From M3007 sp046329435 (GTDB taxonomy: Bacteria; Bacteroidota; Bacteroidia; Chitinophagales; Saprospiraceae): a DNA stretch of 64,000 bases. How positions within the stretch are numbered: position 1 is the stretch's first letter; every line of letters begins with the position of its first letter. Of this stretch, positions 16,024 to 25,047 are shown in pieces. The position numbers and the translations under genes are program-made. Location: positions 1 to 64,000 of the forward strand of contig JAXLUR010000014.1 of the NCBI GenBank assembly GCA_046329435.1, written 5' to 3'. The notes beneath the pieces were generated by a model. It was not told the DNA's origin, did not search any database, and worked only from the letters and a program-made list of their open reading frames with translations.

Positions 16024-19000
16024 TCAGCGGTTGGAGAAACGTCGCCACAAACTCACAGCAAGGCCGAGCAACATGAGCAAAGAGCCCGCCCAAACCAGAT
16101 TGATGCCCGGAAAAACGATGGCTTCGAGCACAATGTAATCGGACCGGGTGACATTTTCAGCTATTTCGAGTGGGATACTGCGCTGTTCCTTGGATGCTTG
16201 TGCCACACCAATGGTGAACACTCCGGCAGTCGGGTCGATGCCCGAAAAACCCAGGTGCAGCCCGAATTGCGGCACTTCATCTTTCAAACTAAAAGGCTGG
16301 TTGCCGCGAATCAGGTAAACCGGGTGCGCTTCTGCGGTCCGGCCGTCGGGAGCCGTTATTTCCAGCCGCGCTGCTACGGCAATATCGCCGGGCTGGGCGT
16401 GATAATTCGGGTGATCGACCTCTCTTTCCGGACGGGCAAAACGAATTTTGTAGCCCATAACCGTTTGGGTCTCTCCATCCTTGAATTTGACGGGCTGATA
16501 TTTGAGACTTTCTTCGGTGCGCAGAATTTTTTCCATAGCCGTTTCATTCAGCCGGATTTTCATCTGCATTTTATTGAGCGCGGAAGCCAGTCCAAAACCG
16601 CCCTCGCCGGGCCGGATGTAAATGACCGGCTGTGCAGAGTCGCGTTGGACGCCGTCTTTTTCAAAAACATTCAACTGCACGCCAAAGGCCAGGTCGTCGG
16701 GCTCCGCGTGGTACTCGGGGTGCGACGGCCGTTTGGTCAGCCCGCTCACCACGACAATATGGTCGTCGGTCCGGATCGTATCGCCAACCGCCGCTTCGTA
16801 CAACTTGTATTGCAGGCTGTCTTCCTGGGCTTTGGCAAATTCCGGGTCGGTTTCGCCACGCGGCAGCGCTGCAACCAGCGTGAAAATATCGTGCGTCAGG
16901 TAATGCTGGGTCGAAGGGTTTTGCGCCACGATCTTGCTAAACTGCCGGTCGTACATCACATTGGGATAGACGACAAAAGAGTCGGGTTTGGGGTTGCCCT
17001 GCTCGTCAAAACGGCGCAGTTTGACTGTAAACGTGCGGATTTGCCTTTCGATGGTGTCTCGAAGGTAGGTCGCTTCGAAACGGTCGCGGATAGGCATCGG
17101 AGCTTCCTTGAGCAGCAGCACATTTTTCTTCAGGTCATCGTTGCTGGCGCCCTCGATAAGCCCGTCCATGGCAAAAGTGTTGGAAGAAATCCAGCGCTTG
17201 TTCAACCCAGTACCCAACACACCTAGGATCAAAATGCCGAAACCGAGGTGAGAAATGGCCGAGCCGGCGAGTTTCAGGTTGCCCTTTATCACGGCAACGA
17301 TGTAATCCGCATTGGCTACGAAGGCAAACATGGCAGAGAAAAGCAGGATGTAGAACTGCCAGGCATGCGCCTCGATCCACGTCAGGTTGAGCGCCGTCAG
17401 CAGGCCCGCGCCAACCACCGCCACGCCAATATGGAAGGAAAATTTGCGGGTCCAGCCTTTCCAGTTGCGCTCGCCATAACGAAGCCATTGGGCAATGCCG
17501 GTTAACAGGCCGATAAAAACGGCGATCCAAAGCTGGTAGCGGTTGTGGTGCGACACCTGATCGCCCAGCGCTGCGCCGAGGTAATCGGGCCAAAACGCCT
17601 GCACCACCTTGTTCCAGACGGGCAGGGAGGTAGCCAGTGTGATGAGCACCGAAGAAAACAGCAGCACCAGCGCACCGACAAACATCCAGAATTCGCGCGA
17701 ACCGCCGGCTTCTTCTGCCATAACCTCAATGGTGGTCTCTTCCCCGTTGCGTGTCGCCTTCTTTTGCTCCATAATCTGGGGCACGGAAGCCCAGCGGGCC
17801 GTCCACGGAATAAAACCGGCAAGCGTGAACAGTATGCCAAACGCCACGAGTTGAACACTCAAACCCATTTCGGTAAAGGCATGAACCGAAGAATCGCCCA
17901 GAATGCCGCTACGGGTCAGATAGGTGGAGTACAGCACCAGTATAAACGTGACGAGATAAAAACCATAGGCAGCGCGAATGGAATGACCCGTCGAACGGGC
18001 CACCAGATTGCAGTGGATACCCGCCACCAGCGTAATCCAGGGCACCAGCGATGTATTTTCAACAGGGTCCCAGGCCCAGTAGCCGCCAAAGGAAAGCGCT
18101 TCATAAGCCCAGGCGCCACCCATCAGAATGCCGAGCCCGAGAATGGCTCCTGAGAACAGCGACCACCGCAACGCCGGCCGAAGCCAGTCTTTGTGAACCC
18201 GAAGCCACAACCCCGAAACCGCATAACTGAACGGTAAAATCGTGGAAGCAAACCCCAGGAACAAGGTAGGCGGGTGTATCGTCATCCAGTAATTCTGCAG
18301 CAACGGATTCAATCCATTGCCCTGTATCTGGCTGAGGTAGTCTTTTTGCTGAAAAATGGGGGCGTTCATCGTTTCCCGCAACAGGTCGAAAGGACTGGCG
18401 CCAAAACGAAAATCGCCGAAATACACGCCCAGAATCATAGAGGCGATCACGGCCTCTGCCAGCATCATGATACTCATTACCGGCATTTCCCAACGCCCGG
18501 CACGCACCACCACGACGAGCGCCAGCGCCACGTGCCAGAAACTCCACAACAGAAAACTGCCCTGTTGCTCCTTCCAGAACGCGGAAAAGGTGTACCGAAA
18601 CGGCAGATCATCCGAAACGTTGGACCAGGCATACTGGTACTCGTAGTATTTCTTGACCAGTATAAAAAACAGGGTGCCAATGATAGCAAGGGTCGAAATC
18701 CCGTGCACCAGAAACGAAAGGCGCCCCAGCGAACGCCAGCCGTCCTGGCTGGCGGTATTCAGCCGGAAGCGGTCCAGCCAGTACATGACCGGATTGGAGA
18801 GCAGCTTGAAAACCGCGACCGTAAACACGGCCAGGCTGATAAAGCCGGCAATGGCACCCGCAGTGTATTTTTTGTGGTAAAATTCGCCCTGAAACACCGG
18901 CCGGGTGCTGCCGGTCAACAGTTGGTCAATTAATGGCACATTCAGCGCTGTATCGGGGTGCGCGGCAAAAATTGCGGCAGATAAAAGAAACAGGCCGGAT

Positions 19001-19191
19001 ATCGCCGTCAGCACCAGCATCGGAAGCCAGGCCGGGCGCCAGCTGTCGACCACCCGCGGGTATTCGGTTTCAGACCTCGCCTGGGTAGCCAGGAAATAGG
19101 ACACAAAAGATAATAGTGCCGCTACGAACGACAAAATTGCAAAAAAATGTCCCAGCTGCCCGGGCAAAAGGTGTTCGCCTATATACTCCAT
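16024..19191 (-). CDS. ccsA: cytochrome c biogenesis protein CcsA/CcmF (haem lyase)
   Basis: 1055 residues, a polytopic membrane protein of the CcmF/CcsA haem-handling family, with more than ten predicted helices in the first ~700 residues. The WWD-type haem-binding segment reads FGGYWAWDPVENTSLVPW (about 350-367), with TIHPPTLFLGFAS and a conserved SGILGDSSVHAFTEMG after it. A ~350-residue soluble C-terminal region follows, longer than in E. coli CcmF. It is expected to attach haem, delivered by CcmE, to apocytochrome c outside the membrane. It is directly downstream of ccmE on the same strand (40 bases). Confidence 0.9.
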   Translation of the reverse strand: MEYIGEHLLPGQLGHFFAILSFVAALLSFVSYFLATQARSETEYPRVVDSWRPAWLPMLVLTAISGLFLLSAAIFAAHPDTALNVPLIDQLLTGSTRPVFQGEFYHKKYTAGAIAGFISLAVFTVAVFKLLSNPVMYWLDRFRLNTASQDGWRSLGRLSFLVHGISTLAIIGTLFFILVKKYYEYQYAWSNVSDDLPFRYTFSAFWKEQQGSFLLWSFWHVALALVVVVRAGRWEMPVMSIMMLAEAVIASMILGVYFGDFRFGASPFDLLRETMNAPIFQQKDYLSQIQGNGLNPLLQNYWMTIHPPTLFLGFASTILPFSYAVSGLWLRVHKDWLRPALRWSLFSGAILGLGILMGGAWAYEALSFGGYWAWDPVENTSLVPWITLVAGIHCNLVARSTGHSIRAAYGFYLVTFILVLYSTYLTRSGILGDSSVHAFTEMGLSVQLVAFGILFTLAGFIPWTARWASVPQIMEQKKATRNGEETTIEVMAEEAGGSREFWMFVGALVLLFSSVLITLATSLPVWNKVVQAFWPDYLGAALGDQVSHHNRYQLWIAVFIGLLTGIAQWLRYGERNWKGWTRKFSFHIGVAVVGAGLLTALNLTWIEAHAWQFYILLFSAMFAFVANADYIVAVIKGNLKLAGSAISHLGFGILILGVLGTGLNKRWISSNTFAMDGLIEGASNDDLKKNVLLLKEAPMPIRDRFEATYLRDTIERQIRTFTVKLRRFDEQGNPKPDSFVVYPNVMYDRQFSKIVAQNPSTQHYLTHDIFTLVAALPRGETDPEFAKAQEDSLQYKLYEAAVGDTIRTDDHIVVVSGLTKRPSHPEYHAEPDDLAFGVQLNVFEKDGVQRDSAQPVIYIRPGEGGFGLASALNKMQMKIRLNETAMEKILRTEESLKYQPVKFKDGETQTVMGYKIRFARPEREVDHPNYHAQPGDIAVAARLEITAPDGRTAEAHPVYLIRGNQPFSLKDEVPQFGLHLGFSGIDPTAGVFTIGVAQASKEQRSIPLEIAENVTRSDYIVLEAIVFPGINLVWAGSLLMLLGLAVSLWRRFSNR

Positions 19192-19231
19192 AACAAATTC
19201 ATTTTCATTGATTTATCCTGCAAAGGACAAA

Positions 19232-19627
19232 TCAGGATTTTTTCTCCCGCACATAAACTTCCTGGTCTTTGTATTTGGACGGGCACTTGAGCAACATATC
19301 CGAGGCTTCGAACACATCGCCTTTCATTTCACCGGTCAGGACGATTTGCTCCGAGCGTTCGAAGTCCTGTGGTTTGCCGGCGTGCAAAACGATCTGCCGC
19401 ACTTCGCCGGCGTCATCCTGCACATAAAAAGACAAATAATTGGGGTCTTTCTCCGGGTTGTATTCCACCGGCCGGTCCTTGGCCAGTTGGCCGACCAGTT
19501 TGACGCGGTCGCCGCTCTGGCGGGCCTGTGCGAAGTTGGCGTAGGTGGTCACGTCGCGGCTGGCGGAAATGAGGATTGCGATGCCGATGGCGACCACGAT
19601 GATGGCTATGATATGTGACTTTTTCAT
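19232..19627 (-). CDS. ccmE: cytochrome c maturation haem chaperone CcmE, Cys-type
   Basis: 131 residues: one N-terminal membrane anchor (about 5-22) and an OB-fold domain (YANFAQARQSGDRVKLVGQL, FYVQDDAGE, VLTGEMKGDVFEASDMLL). The haem-attachment site reads CPSKY (Cys115, Tyr119), the CxxxY variant instead of the HxxxY of E. coli CcmE. ATG at 19627 is preferred to a TTG two codons upstream. It precedes ccsA, its functional partner, and has a good promoter. Confidence 0.88.
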   Translation of the reverse strand: MKKSHIIAIIVVAIGIAILISASRDVTTYANFAQARQSGDRVKLVGQLAKDRPVEYNPEKDPNYLSFYVQDDAGEVRQIVLHAGKPQDFERSEQIVLTGEMKGDVFEASDMLLKCPSKYKDQEVYVREKKS

Positions 19628-19645
19628 GTTCAATCAAATTTTGCG

Positions 19646-19673
19646 CAAAATTAAGACGTTCCTGAGGGCTCAA
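19646..19673 (-). promoter_or_regulatory. ccmE promoter
   Basis: Minus strand: TTG (19673-19671), 17-base spacer, exact -7 box TAATTTTG (19653-19646), 18 bases before the ccmE ATG. Confidence 0.5.
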
Positions 19674-19746
19674 TGGTTGCAAAACGGATAATTAAGGTCA
19701 GACGGATGTCAATTGTTTCGCACCCGAATGGTCTTCCAACCGGCAA

Positions 19747-20550
19747 TCACATCGCCGACACCTGAATCATTTTGTCTTCCACTTGCCGCACCAGTTCGTT
19801 GAAATGCGCGCTGTGCTTCACTTCGAGGTTGCGGTTGAAGGGCAAATCGACCACGACGTGGTGCACAAAGCGGCCGGGGTTGGCAGCCATGATGTAAATG
19901 TCGTCGCCCAAATACACCGCCTCCTCTATGTCGTGGGTGACAAAAACGATCGTCGGCTGAAATTTGAGCCAGACATCCTCCAGCATATCCTGCATTTGAA
20001 GGCGGGTATTGATGTCGAGGGCGCCAAAAGGCTCGTCCATCAGCAGAATTTCAGGGTTCGCGATCAGGCTTCGGGCGATGGCCACCCGCTGTAATTGCCC
20101 GCCTGAAAGGGTCGGATAAACGGCATATTTGTTTTCATGACCGGCCAGTCCGACCAGTTCGAGCATTTCCTGGGCTTTCAGGCGGCGTGTTTTTTCTTCC
20201 ATGCCCTGGTAATCGAGCCCCAGCTCGATGTTTTCGAGTACGGTGCGCCAGGGCAGCGACGAGTACTGCTGAAAAACCATGCCTGCCCGGATACCCGATT
20301 GTTCGACAGGTTTGTCGCGCAGGAGGATTTCGCCGGAAGTGGGCTTTTGCAAACCCGCTACATAGCGCAGCAAAGTGCTTTTTCCACAGCCCGACGCGCC
20401 CAGAATGATGACAAACTGGCCCTGGCCGGGTTTGTCTTCGATCAGAAAATTAACATCCTTCAAAATCATCGATTTGCCGCTGTCGTACGTCTGGCTGACG
20501 TTGCGGAATTCGATGATGTTGGGAAGCGGAGTATCTTTAACTGCAAGCAT
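19747..20550 (-). CDS. ABC transporter ATP-binding protein (nitrate/sulfonate/taurine type)
   Basis: 267 residues with Walker A GASGCGKST (about 51-59), Q-loop FQQYSSLPWRT, signature LSGGQLQRVAIARSL, Walker B ILLMDEPFGALD and switch His VTHDIEEA. The SLPWRTVLEN stretch is typical of the SsuB/TauB/NrtD branch importing nitrate, sulfonates or bicarbonate. It follows the permease gene by 30 bases on the same strand. No substrate-binding protein gene is adjacent. Confidence 0.85.
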   Translation of the reverse strand: MLAVKDTPLPNIIEFRNVSQTYDSGKSMILKDVNFLIEDKPGQGQFVIILGASGCGKSTLLRYVAGLQKPTSGEILLRDKPVEQSGIRAGMVFQQYSSLPWRTVLENIELGLDYQGMEEKTRRLKAQEMLELVGLAGHENKYAVYPTLSGGQLQRVAIARSLIANPEILLMDEPFGALDINTRLQMQDMLEDVWLKFQPTIVFVTHDIEEAVYLGDDIYIMAANPGRFVHHVVVDLPFNRNLEVKHSAHFNELVRQVEDKMIQVSAM

Positions 20551-20580
20551 AACGGCAAAACAGTGGTTGAACGGGAAGGG

Positions 20581-21675
20581 TTAATTGTTTTGCAAATTTT
20601 TCATCAGTTTCATCTCGCCCATCAGGATCAGGCCAAGCGCCGCCAGTGATAAGAGTCCGGCGCCCTGCAAGATCAATTCCCCATCGATGCCGGTCAGCAT
20701 CGGCAGCAGAATTGACAGGGCAAAAACGCCCAGAATGATCCAGATACCCAGTTGCACCTCCTTCAATCCTTCGGCCTTGGTTTTGTAATATTTGTGCGGG
20801 AAAAGCCGCTTGTCGAGGTAAACAAACAGCCGGTCCTGCAAAATCCCGATCAAGATAACCAGCAACAGCACGGCAAAAACCTTGTCGGTTTTATCGCGGC
20901 GGGCAAGCCAGTACAGCAGAGAGCCCAGGCCGCCGGTATTGTTCAGGATTTCAGCGATGATGATGTAGGTCCAGGAGATTGCCGTCAGCACCCTCAGGTC
21001 TTCCATGAATTTTGAAAAAACCGATGGAAAGAACACCGTTCGCAGCGACTGCCAGTTGCCGGCGCCGAGGGTGTAGGCGGTCTGGATGTGTACGTCTTCG
21101 ACCTCGCGGATACGCTGAACGACCACAGGAATCATATACACCAGAATACCAAAGGCCAGGAATGCCACTTTCATGCCGTCGCCCAGCCCGAACCAAAGCA
21201 TAAACAAGCCTGTCAGTGCCGAAATCGGAAGGTAGCGCAGGGCATCGATCGGCTTGGAAAAAAGCCCGTTGAACAAGGGGATAAAACCGATGGCGCAGCC
21301 TGCGAGAATCGACAACAATATCGCCCAGAAATAACCTTTCAGGTTGAGCCACACGGAGTGAAGGGTGTGCTCCGTCAGTTTGTCGTCGGCTGCCAGTTTG
21401 GGGTAGGCATTGACGACCTGCATGGGTGTGGGCAGTATTTTGTAAATTTTTCCGACGGTTTTGGCATTGGAAAAGTTAATGCTGTCGGCGCGCAAAAGAG
21501 AGTCGCGGTTAAGCCCCTGCAAAGCGGGGTCGTCAAGTGCCGGGGCGCGGTAATCGAGCGCGGGAACCGCCAGCCATTCAGCCAGCAACCACCACAAGGC
21601 TATCAGCAAAGCGCCGCCGATAACGCCGTAAATGACACTTTGTGTTCGGGAAAGTTGACCGCGTAATTGAAACAT
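20581..21675 (-). CDS. ABC transporter permease (SsuC/TauC/NrtB-like)
   Basis: 364 residues, longer than typical SsuC (about 260). One N-terminal helix (about 14-34) is followed by a ~70-residue loop, then a BPD_transp_1 core with helices and the EAA-loop-like TAYTLGAGNWQSLRTVFFPSV (in part), ending with two extra C-terminal helices (GIWIILGVFALSILL, LLSLAALGLIL). Together with the ATPase downstream it forms an importer of unknown substrate. It is 35 bases downstream of lpxB on the same strand... the genes may be co-transcribed. Confidence 0.8.
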   Translation of the reverse strand: MFQLRGQLSRTQSVIYGVIGGALLIALWWLLAEWLAVPALDYRAPALDDPALQGLNRDSLLRADSINFSNAKTVGKIYKILPTPMQVVNAYPKLAADDKLTEHTLHSVWLNLKGYFWAILLSILAGCAIGFIPLFNGLFSKPIDALRYLPISALTGLFMLWFGLGDGMKVAFLAFGILVYMIPVVVQRIREVEDVHIQTAYTLGAGNWQSLRTVFFPSVFSKFMEDLRVLTAISWTYIIIAEILNNTGGLGSLLYWLARRDKTDKVFAVLLLVILIGILQDRLFVYLDKRLFPHKYYKTKAEGLKEVQLGIWIILGVFALSILLPMLTGIDGELILQGAGLLSLAALGLILMGEMKLMKNLQNN

Positions 21676-21710
21676 GCTGATAAAAGAGGTTAATCTTTGG
21701 AAAAAACCGG

Positions 21711-22811
21711 CTAGTCTGACGGCGTCAAATAGGAAACGATCGCTTGCGCAGCTCGCCTGGAGGCGCCGCCCTCGCCCAGTCTGGCGCGAAGTTCGGCATA
21801 TCCACTGCGAATTTCAGCGGCTTTTTCGGGCTCCAGAATCGCGCCGAGGGATTCCCGCAAAGCGGAACGGTTCAATTCATGTTGAATCAGCTCGCGCACC
21901 AACAACCGATCAAGTACCAGATTGACAAGCGAAATGTACGGCACTTGCACCACTCTGCGCGCAATAGCATACGAGAGCGGGCTGCCGGCATAACAAACGA
22001 CCTGCGGCGTGCCGATCAGCGCAGTTTCCAGGGTGGATGTGCCTGATTTGACCAGCGCCGCGTCTGCCTGGCGCAACAGGTCGTACGTCTGGCCCCGAAC
22101 GAGCCTGACTTCGGGATACCCGGCCATGAGCTGACGGTAAGATTCCTCCGGCAACGATTGCGCGCCGGCCACCACGAACCGCACACCCGGGAAGTCGGGT
22201 GTTACCGACAACATGCGTGGCAATATCCGTTTCACTTCCTGGCGGCGGCTTCCCGGCAGCAGGGCAACGAGCGGGAGCGGTCCTTTTTTCGCAGGCTCGG
22301 GATCGCGGGGACTCAGGCCGTCGAGCAGCGGATGGCCGACAAACTCCACTTCCATGCCGTATTTCCGATAAAATTCCTGTTCAAAAGGCAGGATGACCAG
22401 CATTTTATCGACATCCCGTTTGATTGCATGTACTCGGGAAGTATGCCATGCCCATATTTGAGGGGAAATGTAGTAAATGACTTTTATGCCCTGTTGCCTG
22501 GCCCATTTGGCCATGCGCAGGTTGAATCCGGGGTAATCGATCAGCACCAGCGCATCAGGTCGGAAGGAGAGAATATCTTTTTTACAAAAGTCCAGGTTGT
22601 TCAGGATGGTGCTCAAATTCAATACGACCTCCACAAAGCCCATAAACGCCAGGTCGCGATAATGTTTGACCAGTGTAGCGCCGGCTTCCTGCATCAAATC
22701 GCCCCCCCAGGCCCGGCACTCCGCGTCGGAGCGAATTTCTTTTATCGCTTTTATCAGGTTGGAACCGTGCAAATCGCCGGACGCTTCGCCGGCAATGAGG
22801 TATAGTTTCAT
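21711..22811 (-). CDS. lpxB: lipid-A-disaccharide synthase
   Basis: 366 residues, a GT19 glycosyltransferase condensing UDP-2,3-diacylglucosamine with lipid X in lipid A synthesis at the inner membrane. Family motifs: LYLIAGEASGDLHGSNL at the start, FMGFVEVV, LIDYPGFNLRMA, YYISPQIWAWH, LLPGSRRQEV and KSGTSTLETAL. ATG at 22811 matches the usual N-terminus; the open frame extends 20 codons upstream. Shows that the cell makes a lipid A outer membrane. Confidence 0.95.
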   Translation of the reverse strand: MKLYLIAGEASGDLHGSNLIKAIKEIRSDAECRAWGGDLMQEAGATLVKHYRDLAFMGFVEVVLNLSTILNNLDFCKKDILSFRPDALVLIDYPGFNLRMAKWARQQGIKVIYYISPQIWAWHTSRVHAIKRDVDKMLVILPFEQEFYRKYGMEVEFVGHPLLDGLSPRDPEPAKKGPLPLVALLPGSRRQEVKRILPRMLSVTPDFPGVRFVVAGAQSLPEESYRQLMAGYPEVRLVRGQTYDLLRQADAALVKSGTSTLETALIGTPQVVCYAGSPLSYAIARRVVQVPYISLVNLVLDRLLVRELIQHELNRSALRESLGAILEPEKAAEIRSGYAELRARLGEGGASRRAAQAIVSYLTPSD

Positions 22812-22868
22812 GATATTCTCCGCCGGCATTTCACCGGCCGCGGGCAAAGGACGGGTTTTTCCCCTGAA

Positions 22869-22905
22869 CAAAAAAAGCGCGGCCGCCGGATTCGGCAGCC
22901 GCGCT
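22869..22905 (-). terminator. Rho-independent terminator after the T9SS type A gene
   Basis: 13-bp GC-rich stem (22876-22888 with 22893-22905, one mismatch), 4-base loop, and a T-run on the minus strand. Confidence 0.8.
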
Positions 22906-22935
22906 TCGTGCTTATGCAGAACGGAGGGATGACAA

Positions 22936-24822
22936 TTATTTCACCACCATCCATTGCGTCTGGGCTACACCGCCTTTGCCTTGCAGTACCACGCGGTAGC
23001 TGCCCGAAGCATAGCGGGCGGCGTCGAGCGCGATCACATGCGAGCCGGAGGTGAAGTCGCCGAGGATACGGCTTTCCAGCAGGGCGCCGTCCATGCCGTA
23101 CACCTGCATTTGCAGGCTTTCAGGCTGGTTGAGCGAGATCCGAACTTCGGCCGTGGAACGGGTCGGGTTCGGCTGGATGGTAAAGTTGGACAGTGATTGC
23201 AGGTCTTTCGTACCCGAAGTGATGGCGAAGTTGATGTTGTCCATCCACAGGTTGTTGCCGTAGCCGCTGACGCCTTTGAAGCGAACCAGAATCTCTACGC
23301 CAGCGTAGGCGCTCAGATCGATGGATTCAGCCACCCAGTCGTTTTCGGTCGGAACAAAGCTGTTGGCATTCGGGTCGGCGGTAGCGAGGCCGTCGCCTTC
23401 CTGGTCGTAAACGGCCGTCCAGCTGGTGCCGCAGTTGGTCGATACTTCGATGGTGAGGCGATCTTTGAACACATCCGTGCCGCTCACATAGTAAGCATAG
23501 GCGTAGTCGAAGTTCAGCGCAGCGCTCGTAGCGTTGGTGAGGTCGAGTTTCGGCATGTACATTTCGAGGGTGCCCGACTGGATGCTGTAGAAGTTGGCAA
23601 CGATGGCGGCGTCGCTGGTGCCGTAAGCGCCGTAGCCGCCCGTCACTTGTTGCCATACGCTACCCGTGCTGGTGGGCTTCAGGGCCCAGCCGGCGGAGGG
23701 GAAGCTGCCTTCGAAGTCGTCGGTTACCGGCGGCGTTACAGGGGCGAAGAACGTATTCACCGTGATAGCGCCCGAAGCGTCAACCTGATTGATTTGCGTA
23801 CCGTTGTTGGTCGAAGCGATGAAAATTTCGATTTTGTGCGTACCTGCGGTCGGGAACGTAACAGCCGGCAGCGATACCGCGGTCTGCAGGTTCGGGTTCA
23901 GGTTGCCCGTCCAGGAATACGTACTCCAGGCGCCGTCATCGAGACGGTACTGGATTTCAGCGGAAGTCAGGGCAGCCGTACCGACATTTTTCAGGTTGAA
24001 GGTGGGCGTGATGAAGTTGTCGCAGGTGAGTTTGTAGCCAGCGGCAGCGCTGAGGTTAACTTTTGCGAAGTTGCCGCCGGGGATCACTGTGTTGGGCACA
24101 GAAATCTCGGATTGCCATACTTCCTGCGTGTCATCGTCCTGCAGCCAGGCTACGACTTCAACTTCGTTCAGGTTGTAGAAGTTGGCGAGTTGCCAGGTGA
24201 AGTTGTAGGTTTTGGTTTCGCCGGCAGCGAAGTTGCCCGTCGGCGTGCCATCGGAGTTCGGCAGCATTTTGCGCATTACGTGGGAGAATTCTTTCTCGCC
24301 GTTGGAACCCGGAGCAGCAGCAAACACGATGTTGCGTTCGGCCACGGCAGCGCGGAGCGTGAGGTTGCCCGTCAGAGCAGTTTCGGATGTGACCGCAACC
24401 GTTACGTTAACCGATTTGTAATCGGCCGACAGGGTGTGGGTCAGGGTCATCGTTACCGGGGTAAGGTTGTTGTACGAGGCTTCGATGTCAGAAGCGGAAT
24501 AACCGCCGGGCACACCGAAGTTAACGCCGTTTTCGATACCGTTGGGTACGCCGGTCACGCCATAGTAAGCAACGCGCGGATCAACGTCAGCCTTGGTCTG
24601 GTTGTACATCGGGTCGAAGCCCGGCCACCAAACCTGATATTTCAGGGGCGTGACGAAATCGGCGTTGGCGTCCAGCGTAGCGTTGAAAGCCGGGTTGTTG
24701 GCTGCGCAGGGGCCGCAGGATGCGTTGGTGAATTCTTCCACCATTACACGGCGGCTGTGCTGTGCAAAAGCGGTCAACGACAGGCCGAAAGCCAGGGTCA
24801 ACAGAAGTGCAAGTTTCTTCAT
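22936..24822 (-). CDS. secreted Omp28-like protein with T9SS type A sorting domain
   Basis: 628 residues. The signal peptide MKKLALLLTLAFGLSLTAFA is followed by an Omp28/thioredoxin-like region containing VEEFTNASCGPCAANNPAF (CxxC at about 40), as in Porphyromonas Omp28 relatives. An Ig-like middle part and a choice-of-anchor-J-like domain (about 390-550, DDFEGSFPSAGWALK) follow, with a C-terminal T9SS type A domain (NFTIQPNPTRSTAEVRISL to MVVK). Surface-exposed or released. ATG at 24822 starts the signal peptide. Confidence 0.85.
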   Translation of the reverse strand: MKKLALLLTLAFGLSLTAFAQHSRRVMVEEFTNASCGPCAANNPAFNATLDANADFVTPLKYQVWWPGFDPMYNQTKADVDPRVAYYGVTGVPNGIENGVNFGVPGGYSASDIEASYNNLTPVTMTLTHTLSADYKSVNVTVAVTSETALTGNLTLRAAVAERNIVFAAAPGSNGEKEFSHVMRKMLPNSDGTPTGNFAAGETKTYNFTWQLANFYNLNEVEVVAWLQDDDTQEVWQSEISVPNTVIPGGNFAKVNLSAAAGYKLTCDNFITPTFNLKNVGTAALTSAEIQYRLDDGAWSTYSWTGNLNPNLQTAVSLPAVTFPTAGTHKIEIFIASTNNGTQINQVDASGAITVNTFFAPVTPPVTDDFEGSFPSAGWALKPTSTGSVWQQVTGGYGAYGTSDAAIVANFYSIQSGTLEMYMPKLDLTNATSAALNFDYAYAYYVSGTDVFKDRLTIEVSTNCGTSWTAVYDQEGDGLATADPNANSFVPTENDWVAESIDLSAYAGVEILVRFKGVSGYGNNLWMDNINFAITSGTKDLQSLSNFTIQPNPTRSTAEVRISLNQPESLQMQVYGMDGALLESRILGDFTSGSHVIALDAARYASGSYRVVLQGKGGVAQTQWMVVK

Positions 24823-24903
24823 GGAGAAATTCAGATTGGTTAAGTTTGCGAATATGAGAAGGATACGGTTGAATTTTACCCGTCTTACCGGCGAGCAAGC
24901 ATG

Positions 24904-24911
24904 CAAATGTA
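24904..24911 (-). promoter_or_regulatory. -7 promoter box TACATTTG for the T9SS type A gene
   Basis: Exact TAnnTTTG on the minus strand, 82 bases upstream of the ATG at 24822. Confidence 0.4.
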
Positions 24912-24932
24912 TTAACACTCATCGGGTTGCCT

Positions 24933-24953
24933 GACATTTTGAAAAAAAATGTC
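24933..24953. promoter_or_regulatory. inverted repeat between divergent promoters
   Basis: GACATTTT-GAAAA-AAAATGTC, 8-bp arms, with a third GACATTT at 24961. It lies between the divergent promoters of the T9SS gene and mutS2 and could be an operator. Confidence 0.3.
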
Positions 24954-25020
24954 GAATAATGACATTTCGCCCTTCGTACCGTTCGGGAACTTCCTGCTCA
25001 GGAAATTGTTGGAAGCACGG

Positions 25021-25028
25021 TAATTTTG
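25021..25028 (+). promoter_or_regulatory. -7 promoter box TAATTTTG for mutS2
   Basis: Exact TAnnTTTG, 20 bases before the mutS2 ATG. Confidence 0.45.
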
Positions 25029-25047
25029 TCCCGATATTGATAAAAAC

